Shown here in pieces: positions 54,840 to 64,000 of a DNA stretch of 64,000 bases; the first letter of the stretch is position 1; each line of letters begins with the position of its first letter. The translations under genes were made by a program, and so were the position numbers. This DNA comes from Lepidodermella squamata (lineage: Eukaryota; Gastrotricha): contig JBLDXI010000024.1 in assembly GCA_047495785.1 (NCBI GenBank), forward strand, positions 4,650,001 to 4,714,000. The letters run 5' to 3'. The notes beneath the pieces are model-generated. The model did no database searches. It was given only the letters and a program-made list of their open reading frames with translations, and had not been told where the DNA came from.

Positions 54840-55820
54840 CGAAAAACCTTTCTGCTTGATATACTGATCTGAAACTCGATATCTGAAGCTTGATATACTG
54901 AAATTTCGTCAGTATTTCTCCGTGCTTCCGGGTTTGCTCAGAGTTTTGTCATTCGGTATATGCTTATATCGATATTGAAAATGAAAAACCGGCGAAATGA
55001 AACGGCAACATCATGATGCTTCGTGTTTATATTAGTAATAAAGCTGGTGTTTTGTTGATTCATGTCTGCAAGCTTCCGCGCGAGGCTTGCACAGTTTCGC
55101 CATTGAAAACTTCTGAAATTCGTGATTCTCATGCTGAAAATGCGCCAGAGGGGCATTGAAGCCAAGCAATTTTCTTACATTTTCATGATCATTACCTGCG
55201 GCGATTAGGCGCCATTCTGACGGCTCAATTCCGGGCCCATCGTAGTGCGGCCCAAATGAGCCTGCTGTGCAATCGGAGTGTATAAGTAGACTTTTAAACT
55301 GATTTTTTCTTATCATAAAGTGAAACAGGCCTAGTCAGCCGTGAATAATTTAGCCATAGTAGCAAAATTCTTTCATTTTCGAAAGGCCACTGCATTTTTG
55401 GATTCCGCGGATTTAGCGGCTCTGGGTCTTTCTATCAGAACAATCGATTCAAGAGACTCGTCGCTCTAATTTTGAAAATTAAAAAATTTCAAATCTTCAA
55501 GTGCTTACAAACACAATATTATTATAATATAATCCCTCACTTTCCAATAAGTTGAGTTGTTCACTATTACTTTCCTTGACGCGGTTATTTTATTAGCTCC
55601 ATGATACTACGCATGATTCATGAATTAGGCCGAATATCCGTTCCAAGTCGATGAATGATTAAACGCGTCCGATTTTTTCTTATCATACCGTACAAATATT
55701 TCCTTATCAGTGTCTCACGCCGTCGATACCCCCAGATAAATGACCACGGAGTATATAAAGTCACCGATCTGTACTTCAGTTGCTCAGCCAAAAATTGAAG
55801 GGGAAGAACACGTTCCAGCC
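54840..55820 (+). promoter_or_regulatory. divergent promoter: GATA sites and TATA box of LITAF-like gene 1
   Basis: Close to the LITAF start are TTATCA at 55680-55685, CTTATCAGT (complement of ACTGATAAG) at 55703-55711 and AGATAA at 55734-55739, followed by a TATA box (TATATAAA, 55752-55759) about 60 bp before the ATG. The same order recurs before LITAF-like gene 2. GATA factors binding ACTGATAA drive gut genes in nematodes and other animals. Gut expression here is inference. Confidence 0.6.
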
Positions 55821-56484
55821 ATGGACGGCAAGGATGGCCTAGCTCCGCCCCCACCGTATGCTGACAGCATGCAGCAACCCCAAATGACTCCGACCCAGGC
55901 ATGGTCCCCACAACAGCCGCCGCCTTCAGGTTATCCCCAACAGCCTGCTGCATACCCACAAGGACAGCCTGTTCAGTATGCCCAGCCCCAAATGCCTTAC
56001 TCACAGGCTCCTCCATCAGGGTATCCACAACAGCTGCAGCCTGCAGGATATCCACAAGGAATGCCAGTTCAGTACGCCCAGCCTCAAGGTTACACAGCCG
56101 GGGCGCAATTTGCAACCCAGCCAGGAGGTCAATCCACGGTCCAGCTGCAATACCAACCTGCATCTACCATGTTTGGTAATGCCAGCCAGCTTGTGGTCTG
56201 CCCACATTGCCGTGCCTCAGTCCATCCGTGCATCTCGCAAGCGCATACTACTGGAGCCCTTGTCTCTGTTTTACTGATTTGCTTGCTTGGTGGCATGTAA
56301 GTATCCACCGAAGATTTTATTTGAAAATTTAGCATAATATGCTTTTATTTGTAGATTTTGCTTCTGGATACCACTGGTTATGGACAAGTTCAAGATCTGG
56401 CGCCTAATTTGCCCTAACTGCCGCCTTTTGATCGTAGATTTACGATGGAAGGAATGGGAGGCCTACAAATTTCAACAGCGCTAG
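55821..56484 (+). CDS. LITAF/BRI3-like zinc-ribbon membrane protein 1
   Basis: Exons 55821-56296 and 56355-56484 (58-nt intron) encode 201 aa. I prefer the ATG at 55821 (MDGKDGLAPPPPYAD) over an upstream in-frame one because it matches the paralogue and lies downstream of the TATA box. The N-terminal 120 residues are Pro/Gln/Tyr repeats (SGYPQQ, PVQYAQPQ) with a PPPPY motif that may bind WW domains. The C-terminal LITAF-like domain has CPHC, then a hydrophobic stretch (LVSVLLICLLGGIFCFWIPL), then CPNC. In this family the two Cys pairs bind one zinc and the hydrophobic part lies in the membrane of endosomes or lysosomes. A role in endosomal traffic is by analogy only. Confidence 0.82.
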
Positions 56485-57041
56485 ATCGGATTTTGAGGAG
56501 CCGTTTGCCAGATGTTCTCCTCTGAAATTTACTCGATTTCTTCACTTTGCAAACAGGAAAGCGCATAATTACAAAAATGAAATTATTTTAATCATTAAAT
56601 TAAATGATCGAATAGTCAAGCTATAAATGGTAAAACAAACTGGAACAAAGAACGTAACACGTTTTAATTATCTGCATATCGATTGAAACAACCTTTAAAC
56701 CTATAGAAGCTTGCCGGGTCGAGAAACTGCGATTCCGATACTCAAGGAAAATGAAATTGCTTGGGCTTTTTTATTTCATTATTTCAACGCACGTTTGTAG
56801 CTGTTTACAATTAATTAGACGTTGTTAGCAGAGTCATAAAAATAGCCAAGTGAAACAAGGCGCCAGTTGATAAGAAAACGAAAAATAGCGCAACATCTAC
56901 TGCAAAGTAGTAATCCCATTTCGAAATGCAGAACTTTAACCTTCTTTCGAGCCCGCTCGGGGCGAACGGTGATAAAAGAGCACATAATAGCAGCATAGAT
57001 CGCACTAGGCCATTTGAAACACAATTCGTCCGAATAGTAAG

Positions 57042-57878
57042 TACCGTCGTTCGGGGTGAAATGGGCACTTGGGGCGATTTGGCCGAAAATTGATGTCATC
57101 ACATAACTTTTAATAGCTCATAGACTGTATGTCAGATCTCTGAAAAAATTTGTGCAGATAATCTTCAACAGACCCCCTACATCTGTTAAAATTTTCAGCC
57201 AGTGATGTCCCAAAATGAGGTCACGGCAACCCAGTATTTACAGGTTAGTTTAGGCGGGTAAAAACGACCCATATAAATTGAATTATCTGTAACCAATCGG
57301 AAAGCTTTGAGTTCAGATGACATTTTCTCCTTCGACCATTTCCTTTGGTGATAACAAGGAAAAAAACCGCGACCCGAGGCGATGCACAGGTATGGCCAGG
57401 GAATTGCGCCCAAATTGCCCCATGGAAAAATCATATATGGGGGCGAATTGGTCTTTTGGTTTAATTAGTCTATTTAATTATGAGAACCTTTTAAACGTCC
57501 TCCAACCACATGGGGCAGTCAGGAGAAGGGCCAGGAATATAACAAAAATTATTTCAACATTTTATAGATAAATAATTAATAAATTAATAAAAAATAAAGT
57601 AAAAAAAAAGCAAATAAAAATGTTGCATCCGGGAGTCGAACCGCTATCCACTTCATACTAACGGCGCATCATAACCACTCGAACTACTGTTAATCATTAT
57701 CAGTTTATAAAGATTAAGCTGCTCAATTCGCCCCAAAACACCCGCCCAATTTGCCCCATACCTGGGGCGAATTGAGATACATGCATTTTCGGAATCAGGA
57801 CCCTTGGAAACGCGTAAATATGCAATAAAATCAGGGGGTAATATTTTTTCACTGCCCAACTCGCCCCAAATGACGGTA
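57042..57878. mobile_element. TACCGT-ended non-autonomous transposon with CCCC-rich ends
   Basis: The left end TACCGTCGTTCGGGGTGAAA is matched inverted by the right end (complement of TACCGTCATTTGGGGCGAGT). Compared with paralogues the insertion splits GTAAGTCG, with AG (or TAAG) duplicated. The interior repeats GGGGCGAATTGGGC-like motifs and holds a tRNA-like module at about 57620-57700 (minus). No transposase ORF is seen. Confidence 0.75.
57620..57700 (-). ncRNA. tRNA-like module inside TACCGT element
   Basis: On the minus strand an A-box-like AGTTCGAGTGGTTATGATGC is followed about 30 nt later by a perfect B-box, GGTTCGACTCC. Its end resembles the tRNA-like modules of the unrelated foldback element at 43 kb. 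It is not a normal tRNA. Confidence 0.45.
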
Positions 57879-58014
57879 AGTCGCTAGAATAGGCTCTTTA
57901 GTTTTAGGGAGTGCTGACAGCATTTCAGATTGCAACACGAAAGTTGCAAGCATGATGGTCGAAGCGAAGGCAGCTCGATCCGGGCATTCCGCTGGCAGGA
58001 AGAAGCTACTAAGG

Positions 58015-58280
58015 CTGAACAGCAGGGTGCGATCTTCGATGCCCGAGCTCCCGGGGATGGAAAAAAATTTTTTGCCGTATTTGCCAAAATGACGAGTCAT
58101 TTGGGCTAATAACCGAGCGAAGCGAGAAAATTTTTGGATATTTTCTACTAAAACACACCCCAGAACCTTCCACAATTAACAAAACAGTGGGATAAATTCT
58201 CATTTTGTTGTCTGGCCCGGCCGAGCTGGGGGGGATGATCCCCCCCATCCCCCCCCTGAAAGTCGCACACTGCTGAACAG
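58015..58280. mobile_element. hAT-like MITE with 8-bp target duplication
   Basis: Element 58023-58272 (250 bp) has ends CAGGGTGCGATCTTC and the complement of CAGTGTGCGACTTTC, and is flanked by CTGAACAG at 58015-58022 and 58273-58280. It lies in the M1-M2 coding region of the receptor pseudogene. A truncated relative lies at 32040-32176. There is no coding capacity. Confidence 0.88.
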
Positions 58281-58938
58281 CGTCAGGACAAAGCTTGGGG
58301 CTATCAAGTTGGAGATATAGTAAGTAGGATCGCGGTCTAGGATCACGCAGATAAGGGCGGATGTTGAGTTGTCAGCCACTATTCTAGCTTCACTGGATGC
58401 ATATCGCCAAACGGAGCCTTCCGGTATAAAATTAGGATCTATCTGTAGACTGACATAGCTCATAACCACGTAATTTGCGTGGGAGAGAGACATGAAACGA
58501 AAGCAGCATTTCTGCGAGTCGTAAGGAAATCGCCAGAAGTGCATTCCGCAATATGAATTAAAATGTCCGATATTCGTATTCCAATAAACGCCCATTGTCA
58601 GGTTAACAGCCAGATTTCGGCTTACTTCACCCTCCATTGCTGGGTTGTTGTAACTGTTACGATGGATAATAGATGGTGACCAGATTTTGTCCAGGCTCCG
58701 GGGGATAAACAAAAAGTCTGGATCCCCATTAGTCAGCAGGTTTTTTGCATTAGTTTTCGTGCTATTCTCAATCCAACTTAAGTTTAGCGCTGCATTAACC
58801 AACATAGTGGAATTTCAATTCGTCGTCGAATCCATGTATAAGCTAACTCTTAGCCTAACAGGTTCATTGGTTTGCTCACTAGGTGAGTTTATGTTGGGTA
58901 ATAGGTTGCAAGTTGCTATCAGTAGATCGAACAGTGGC

Positions 58939-59833
58939 ATTTTCGTCAACCTCGAAGATGTGTGTCTTTCTGACACTAAGATATATGTTGCCTTCAACAA
59001 AGGATATCCATCTGGAATGGTTTTTAATTAAAACTTTGGCATTCCTCATATATACTAGCGATATAGCGTTCCTTGTAATGAAACAAGCTTTCAATGTGGA
59101 ATGTTTAGTCAGCAAAATAATTGCCATGTTTGTAACAGTGCATCCCTGGAATCTCGAATATCGTTAGTTTTTTACTATTACCGCATCAGATCGACAGGTT
59201 CTTCCTCGTAGCTATGGTGATGGAGAGAAGAAAAACGGAGGGTTGGTTTCAAGGTTTCTTTTTCTTAAATCGTGCTAGATAGAAGTTGACGCATTTACGA
59301 ATGCATTTCAAAATAATCGTAGTCAACCATAGCGTAGACGAGCAATTCGTTACAATTGAACATCAATGATTCTCGGTGACGCTTGATAGAGTTCAGAAGC
59401 GTGATAAACACAAACCTATGTGTGATCATCTATCATGCTCGTTTGACTGAGTCTTGTTTAGCGAACAGAAAACGCGTCAGATTATGTAGCTTTACTAACC
59501 AACAGAAATTCAACCTTCAACATTCAATATCACCAAATTCATTAGGTACCTTCATATTCATTAAGTATTCATTGGCTGAAAAAATACACAATCACGTTTT
59601 GGTTCGTGGTTGAAACTATCATCGGCCAACGACCTAATTTGCATATATCTGCGACTGAGTAGTTGGAAATTTTAATAAAAACGACGTTGGAGTGTGCAAC
59701 ATAGAAAAAAGCTATCCTGTTTTCTGCAAGAAGGCAGAAACAAGTCAGTGTCTAGTTAGAAAACATTTCTTCAGTGTTTTCAGACGTAATTTTGTGATCA
59801 AAACTAGTTTGTTTGTAGCAAGAAGGTAGATCA
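58939..59833. other. intergenic spacer
   Basis: This lies between the broken receptor and array member 8. No coding signal or repeat is recognised. Confidence 0.35.
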
Positions 59834-60889
59834 TCAAGGGATTATGAGAGCTGACAGGATTACACAGTAGAAGAGGAGCGCTACAAGTAGAAAAGCCGCA
59901 AAAGCAGCCGCATCAATAGCAATGAAGAGCCTGCAAGAAGTTCCAAAAAGTTGCACCCGCTTCTCTGCCTTTTCCTTGCAGTACATTACAAATGAACACA
60001 TCATGGCGCCATAGATAACACACGCCATTTGGTAGATAATCTGGCCAAATAGGAAATACGTTGCAATAATAGGCTCGCTTGTTTTCGGTAGGTTCGACAG
60101 CATATCAGATTGAAGGACGAAAGTTGCGAGCATGATAGTTGAAGCAAAGGCAGCTCGATCAGGGCATTCAGCTGGGACGAAGAAGCTGCTAAGGCTCAAG
60201 GCGGATAGGATGAAGCTCGGTGCAATAAAACTGGATACAAAGTAGCTAGGTTCGCGTTGCAGATTTAGGCAGAATGATGCGGTTATGTTGTCTGGCCGGA
60301 TTTTCGAGTTTCTTGAAATTATGCGCCAAACTGAGCCTTTCGGCATGATGTCATGACTATCTCCCACAAAAATGGTTGGGGTTCCGATGACCACAAACTC
60401 TTCATTGGCTAACAGCGATATGCGAACGCAGCATTCTTGAACATCGTAAGGAAATCGCCAAAATTCCATGCTGCAGTACGAATGAGTAGGTCCGTTAATC
60501 GTATTGGTGAAAAGCCCAGGTGTGACGAACGATGAAACCGTCCGACTAATTCCATCGCCATTCATAGCTGAATTAAAGCTATTTCGGTGGAGAAAACTAG
60601 GCCACCAAATTCGATCACTACCGCTTGAGATGAACAGCTTATCGATCCCGGAATTCTCGATCAAATCAGGCGCGTTCAGCTTTGTGCATTCATCCGTCCA
60701 GATAAATGTTAAGCCCGAAGCCAGGCTCATCGTTTCGTCGACATCGTCCAATCCAAGAAAGCGGTCGATCATTAGCGTCATGTTAACTACTGTTGGCTTT
60801 CCAGTCAACTCACTAGGTGAGTTATAAGTCGGGTCTAAGTGGCAGGTTGCTAGGAGTAGCTCTAAAAGAGACGTGGTAAAATTCGCCAT
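59834..60889 (-). CDS. Cys-loop receptor subunit, array member 8
   Basis: Intronless, 351 aa, starting MANFTTSLLELLLATCHLDP. It is the closest relative of member 7, sharing DRIWWPSFLHRNSFNSAMNG, CSMEFWRFPYDVQEC, IMPKGSVWRI and the pore and M3. It differs mainly in the loop between the Cys-loop and M1 (FVVIGTPTIFVGDSHD) and in M4 (AAFAAFLLVALLFYCVILSA). Like member 7 it is divergent to a LITAF-like gene, so the pair was duplicated as one block. Conservation is strongest in M2-M3 and weakest in the ligand-facing loops, which fits different ligands for the two copies (inference). Confidence 0.88.
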   Translation of the reverse strand: MANFTTSLLELLLATCHLDPTYNSPSELTGKPTVVNMTLMIDRFLGLDDVDETMSLASGLTFIWTDECTKLNAPDLIENSGIDKLFISSGSDRIWWPSFLHRNSFNSAMNGDGISRTVSSFVTPGLFTNTINGPTHSYCSMEFWRFPYDVQECCVRISLLANEEFVVIGTPTIFVGDSHDIMPKGSVWRIISRNSKIRPDNITASFCLNLQREPSYFVSSFIAPSFILSALSLSSFFVPAECPDRAAFASTIMLATFVLQSDMLSNLPKTSEPIIATYFLFGQIIYQMACVIYGAMMCSFVMYCKEKAEKRVQLFGTSCRLFIAIDAAAFAAFLLVALLFYCVILSALIIP

Positions 60890-62077
60890 TGAAAAAATTT
60901 AACCTCTCTGTTTCATAAAGAGTTGATACTCAAGCGAGATCACGCAATATTTCTCCACTTTTCCTGTTTTGCTATGAGTCCCGTCATTCGGTAAATATCG
61001 ATATTAAAAACGAAACAATTGCAATCGTCCTGGTGCTGTCTGATTATTTCACTCGTATTACGCGCATCGGGATGAGGCAACGTATTGAATCTGTACTCTT
61101 TCTCAGAAAGACATCAGTTGGCGCTGGCTTATTAATTGGATGCTCTCTATACATTTGATGGCTGTATTGAAGTTGGCATTTTTCTTGGCGTGTGTCCGAA
61201 ATGATGATCGTTTAAGAAATAAAAACAACAGAAATGAATACATTTATCGACTATCAAAGTTTGTCATCGAATGATGCGATTGGAAATGTATAGGTAAAAG
61301 GCATTTTCTCATTACTTTCTGTCGAAAACAAAGTTGATGACGCTCAGCGCCCCATCGCATCTTATAAGGCTTTTTGTGTTACGAAATCTTGCTAGATTTT
61401 TGAGTACTTAATGGCCTGCTTTATCCACTGTTAAAATTCAACGTCACTCATTGATCAGTTGAGCGTTCAATTTTTTTAGCTTCGATCAAAATGCATTTAA
61501 TCTTTTCTGAAACGCTCGAAAAATTCGGACAAGCCTCAGATTCTGCGAGAAACCGAGAATGCTATACGAGAGAATCATCATTCTCTGAGTCAACGCACGT
61601 ATCCCGTTTGCTTCAAAAATTCGGAAAAGGCTTGGGACTAAAACAGAGAGTCCCAAAGCAAAAAAGCCCTAGTAGCAATGTTCACTTACCCGGCAACAAT
61701 TCAAAAAATCGTTCAGCCATCAGAGTATGTTGGAATCTATATAAAATAATGTCAGAATTCCAGACGTGGATTAATTTACGCGCTCCCTTGTACTTGTTTG
61801 AATGCGTGAATCACGCCGAATATCGCATCGTCTGTAGTCCCAAGTGGATGGTTATTTGATTTGACGATGAAACGGAAATGCATAGATACAGTAATGATAA
61901 GTGATAAGGCCGCACGATTTTTTTATCTTATCGTACGGTTCAAATAATTTTTCTTATCAGGCTAGCACGCCCTCGTTGCGCCCAGATAAGCCATGGTAAA
62001 AAAGTTGCCGCTGTCAGTACTTCAGTGTTTCAGCCGAAATTAAAGGTTTTTTCGCCGAGTTTCAGCAAGTTTCAGCC
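60890..62077 (+). promoter_or_regulatory. divergent promoter with GATA cluster, LITAF-like gene 2
   Basis: GATAAG-type sites occur twice at about 61895-61910, then TTATCTTATC at 61923-61932, CTTATCAG at 61953-61960, and AGATAAG at 61984-61990, all within 190 bp of the LITAF ATG. The last three blocks are collinear with those of gene 1. A 122-codon ORF at 61491-61859 has no counterpart in the duplicate and is probably not a gene. Confidence 0.55.
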
Positions 62078-62634
62078 ATGGAAAGCAAGGATGGCCAAGC
62101 TCCGCCCCCGCCGCCGTATGCTGACAACAAGCAGCAGCCACAAATGACTTACTCCCAGGCTCCTCCAGCAGGGTACCCGCAACAGCCACAGCCTGCTGGA
62201 TATCCTCAAGGGCAGCCTGCAGGATATCCCCAAGGACAACCCGCTGGATATCCCCAGGGGCAGCCTGTTCAGTACGCCCAGCCTCAAGGATACCCACCAG
62301 GGACTCAATTCGTCCAGCCTGGGGGTCAACCAATGGTACAGGTGCAATACCAACCCGCGCCTACCGTAATTGTTACTGGAGGCACAACCATCTGCCCCCA
62401 TTGCCATGCCTCAATCGTCCCGGCGATTCACGAGGAATTGACAGGCGGCGCTATTGCTTGCTCGATCCTGTTGTGCTTGTTGGGTGGCATGTAAGTTACG
62501 ACTGAAAATTTCATTTGCCATTTTAATATATTGGTTTTGTCAGACTTTGTTTCTGGATTCCACTGGTCATGGACTCGTGCAAGGACAGACGCCAAGTTTG
62601 CCCCAACTGCCACGTTACGATCGCACATTTCTAG
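62078..62634 (+). CDS. LITAF/BRI3-like zinc-ribbon membrane protein 2
   Basis: Exons 62078-62490 and 62544-62634 (53-nt intron at the same codon as in gene 1) encode 167 aa. The N-terminus MESKDGQAPPPPPYADN is followed by three to four exact AGYPQGQP repeats and PVQYAQPQGY, a shorter and more regular repeat block than in gene 1. The LITAF-like part is CPHC, a hydrophobic core (AIACSILLCLLGGILCFWIP), and CPNC close to the C-terminus; the basic tail of gene 1 is missing. AATAAA follows at about 62698. The protein probably sits in endolysosomal membranes with both Cys pairs on the cytosolic side (family knowledge). Confidence 0.82.
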
Positions 62635-62870
62635 AACAAAGCGTTGGGATGACTACCATTGCATCAAACTATAATATTTGATTTCGCTGAATATTCCGGC
62701 TTTTAAAATAAATACATATAAAATGCACATGTAAAGAGACCATAAAGCCGTTGTAATTGCCACAAGTCGGTGAATTTTTCACTGTTCCCAGCTGTTGCGA
62801 CATATACAAAGCGTTGAAATTACGGATTTCGTCAGGAAGAATACCTTGAATGAATAGAATATAATTTCTT

Positions 62871-63139
62871 ATGCTCAGCTGTGAAAGAAACTCTGTCAGA
62901 TTCCGTCCTATTTATTGCCCGCATTGCAACGAATGGATGGCACCTAGAAGGAAATTAGCACTGTTCGGTATTTTTTACCCTAGTATGTAACTTGAAGGTG
63001 GAATCTTACTGAACTTTTTTTAAATCAAGCCTGCTTTCGTTTTGCCAGTTGTTCTTCAAGCCAGAGCCGATTCTATTCCGAGAAATACGAATGTCCTAAG
63101 TGCAAAGGAGAGCTAATTATAATAAAAAATATTAAATAG
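62871..63139 (+). CDS. small divergent LITAF-like protein 3 (or relic)
   Basis: A two-exon model (62871-62982 and 63030-63139, 47-nt intron) gives 73 aa: MLSCERNSVRFRPIYCPHCN ... then ECPKCKGELIII near the end. The spacing of the two Cys pairs and the intron position resemble the two LITAF-like genes upstream. The Pro/Gln N-terminus is absent and the hydrophobic middle (LALFGIFYPT) is weak. It may be a decaying third duplicate. Only the CxxC pairs and phase support it. Confidence 0.42.
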
Positions 63140-63845
63140 AGCGTTCTAACCAAATAGAAATCCGAAAGAATGCTGGGCGAGGTAGATTTGGGGGAGAGTT
63201 CACGACAAACTAATGAAAATCCTATTATATCTAGTAATATCTAAACAGAGCGATATTAGCAAAAACCAGAGAAAAAGTCATTGTCAAGGATGTGATCGAA
63301 AGTGCGAAGTGAGTCGGAAAGTTTTCGAAGCGGTGATTCTGGCGGGCTCATTTTTCTAAAACAGGTAATTCTTTGGGCTCGGCTGACGCCAGTTGAAATT
63401 TGGCTCTTTTCGGGTCGTTCATTGTTGCGTAAGAAACTTCGCACTTCTCGAATTAATAGTAATTTGTATATTGCGGGCACAAATGCTGAAATTATCCGAA
63501 CAGCTGGAGCTGTACTTCACGATGCAAATAATTTATTCTATATCTCAGGCACTGACGGCTACAAAGATTTGGAATTCAGACACAGTACTGAACATCTTGT
63601 GATGCCATTCTCCTTTTCTACACACATGCGTAGCCGTGTTAATCCAGTTGAAATCAAACTAATCCAGAGGGCAAAGTACCGCTAGAGATGGTAGGGATCA
63701 ATCGGTCCGCAGGGTGCACTCAGTCAAAGACCAAAGGGGGAACCCATATGTCGATTTTCCTATCCCAACCAGTTCGGCTGTCCTACTTCGCTCTCTGAAT
63801 TAATTCTTCAATAAATAAATGAGTTTGCATCTATGAATTTATAGA
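63140..63845. other. intergenic, no clear gene
   Basis: An ORF of 127 codons (63302-63685) is open but has no recognisable motif, and a reverse-strand ORF overlaps it. I leave it uncalled. Confidence 0.3.
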
Positions 63846-64000
63846 TATGTCTACCTACACTATAACAGTCCAAGAACATCAAAATGTCTCGCGTTCTCAA
63901 GGGCGTGTAAATCAAAGATATGGCTCCACTCGTGAACAACCGATCGATGTCCAACCGACTTCGGCTGGTTCCGGTGTAGTGGATGCGGATCAGCCGCCCC
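63846..64000 (+). CDS. possible 5' end of a gene cut by the window edge
   Basis: An ATG at 63846 opens a frame that stays open to the end of the window (about 51 codons: MSTYTITVQEHQNVSRSQGR and onward, ending in DADQPP). The composition is Gln/Ser/Val-rich and apparently disordered. It follows the LITAF-like cluster on the same strand and could be another Pro-rich N-terminus of that kind, but nothing proves it. Confidence 0.3.

Larger units (their letters stand above)
56811..58938 (-). pseudogene. Cys-loop receptor pseudogene broken by two transposons
   Basis: The copy starts MPLFDLLIATCNLLPNINSP at 58938 and belongs to the same branch as the 49-kb pseudogene. There is an in-frame TGA near residue 45. 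The extracellular domain and M1 then read well (CGMHFWRFPYDSQKC; VILDRDPTYYISNLIAPSFV). After M1 a hAT-like element (58023-58272) is inserted. M2 (CPDRAAFASTIMLATFVLQS) follows. Within M3 a second element (57042-57878) is inserted. The remaining M3-M4 (57041-56811) has further frame changes. The gene has been dead long enough to collect at least two insertions. Confidence 0.88.

Noticed and set aside
55741-55820. Upstream in-frame start for LITAF-like gene 1
   Set aside because: It lies before or on the TATA box, and the paralogue begins at the position equivalent to 55821.
61491-61859. 122-codon ORF upstream of LITAF-like gene 2
   Set aside because: There is no counterpart in the duplicated unit, no domain, and it lies in a region expected to be promoter.
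63302-63685. 127-codon ORF near the right end
   Set aside because: Motif-free, overlapped by ORFs in other frames, and without recognisable splice partners.

Overview
The window is animal nuclear DNA, not bacterial. It holds spliced genes with GT-AG introns (many only 32-210 nt), Ly6, EGF, F5/8-type C, PAN, LITAF and Cys-loop receptor families, and many DNA transposon remnants. It suggests an invertebrate with a fairly compact genome. Introns ending in TTTCAG and clustered TGATAA promoter sites would suit a nematode or another small ecdysozoan, but I cannot place it firmly.

Layout. 0-11 kb: two secreted or surface adhesive genes head to head (PAN/F5-8C/LamG, and triple PAN), a six-exon four-helix membrane protein, a solitary Cys-loop channel gene, and a Schlafen/AlbA-like gene. 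11-18 kb and 27-30.4 kb: five Ly6/uPAR-like three-finger genes, mostly GPI-anchor-like, on both strands; one is predicted to carry an EGF module, and the first follows a CpG-rich block. 18.5-25.9 kb: a furin-type proprotein convertase whose first intron holds a 3.6-kb Mutator-like (MULE) transposon. The transposon has a transposase with a 2A-like motif, a separate Ulp1-type protease, and ends made of 31/32-bp tandem repeats.

30.5-61 kb: an array of intronless Cys-loop receptor genes, all on the minus strand: eight intact (about 348-352 aa) and five broken copies. Compared with the solitary gene at 8.2 kb they lack a normal signal peptide. They have a very short M3-M4 linker and Pro-Asp-Arg at the inner mouth of the pore. 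A polycystin pseudogene, a reverse-transcriptase remnant and many non-autonomous transposons (hAT-like, foldback, TACCGT-ended) lie between or inside them, several with readable target-site duplications. At the right end the receptors alternate with divergently transcribed LITAF-like genes with GATA-rich promoters, forming a duplicated receptor/LITAF unit.

Functional reading (inference). Most genes encode surface or secretory proteins: ligand-gated channels, GPI-linked three-finger proteins, lectin-like and adhesive proteins, a processing protease, and endolysosomal LITAF-like adaptors. This looks like a fast-evolving surface or chemosensory region shaped by tandem duplication, gene decay and transposons. 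Spliced models were built by hand from splice sites and reading phase and have no transcript support.
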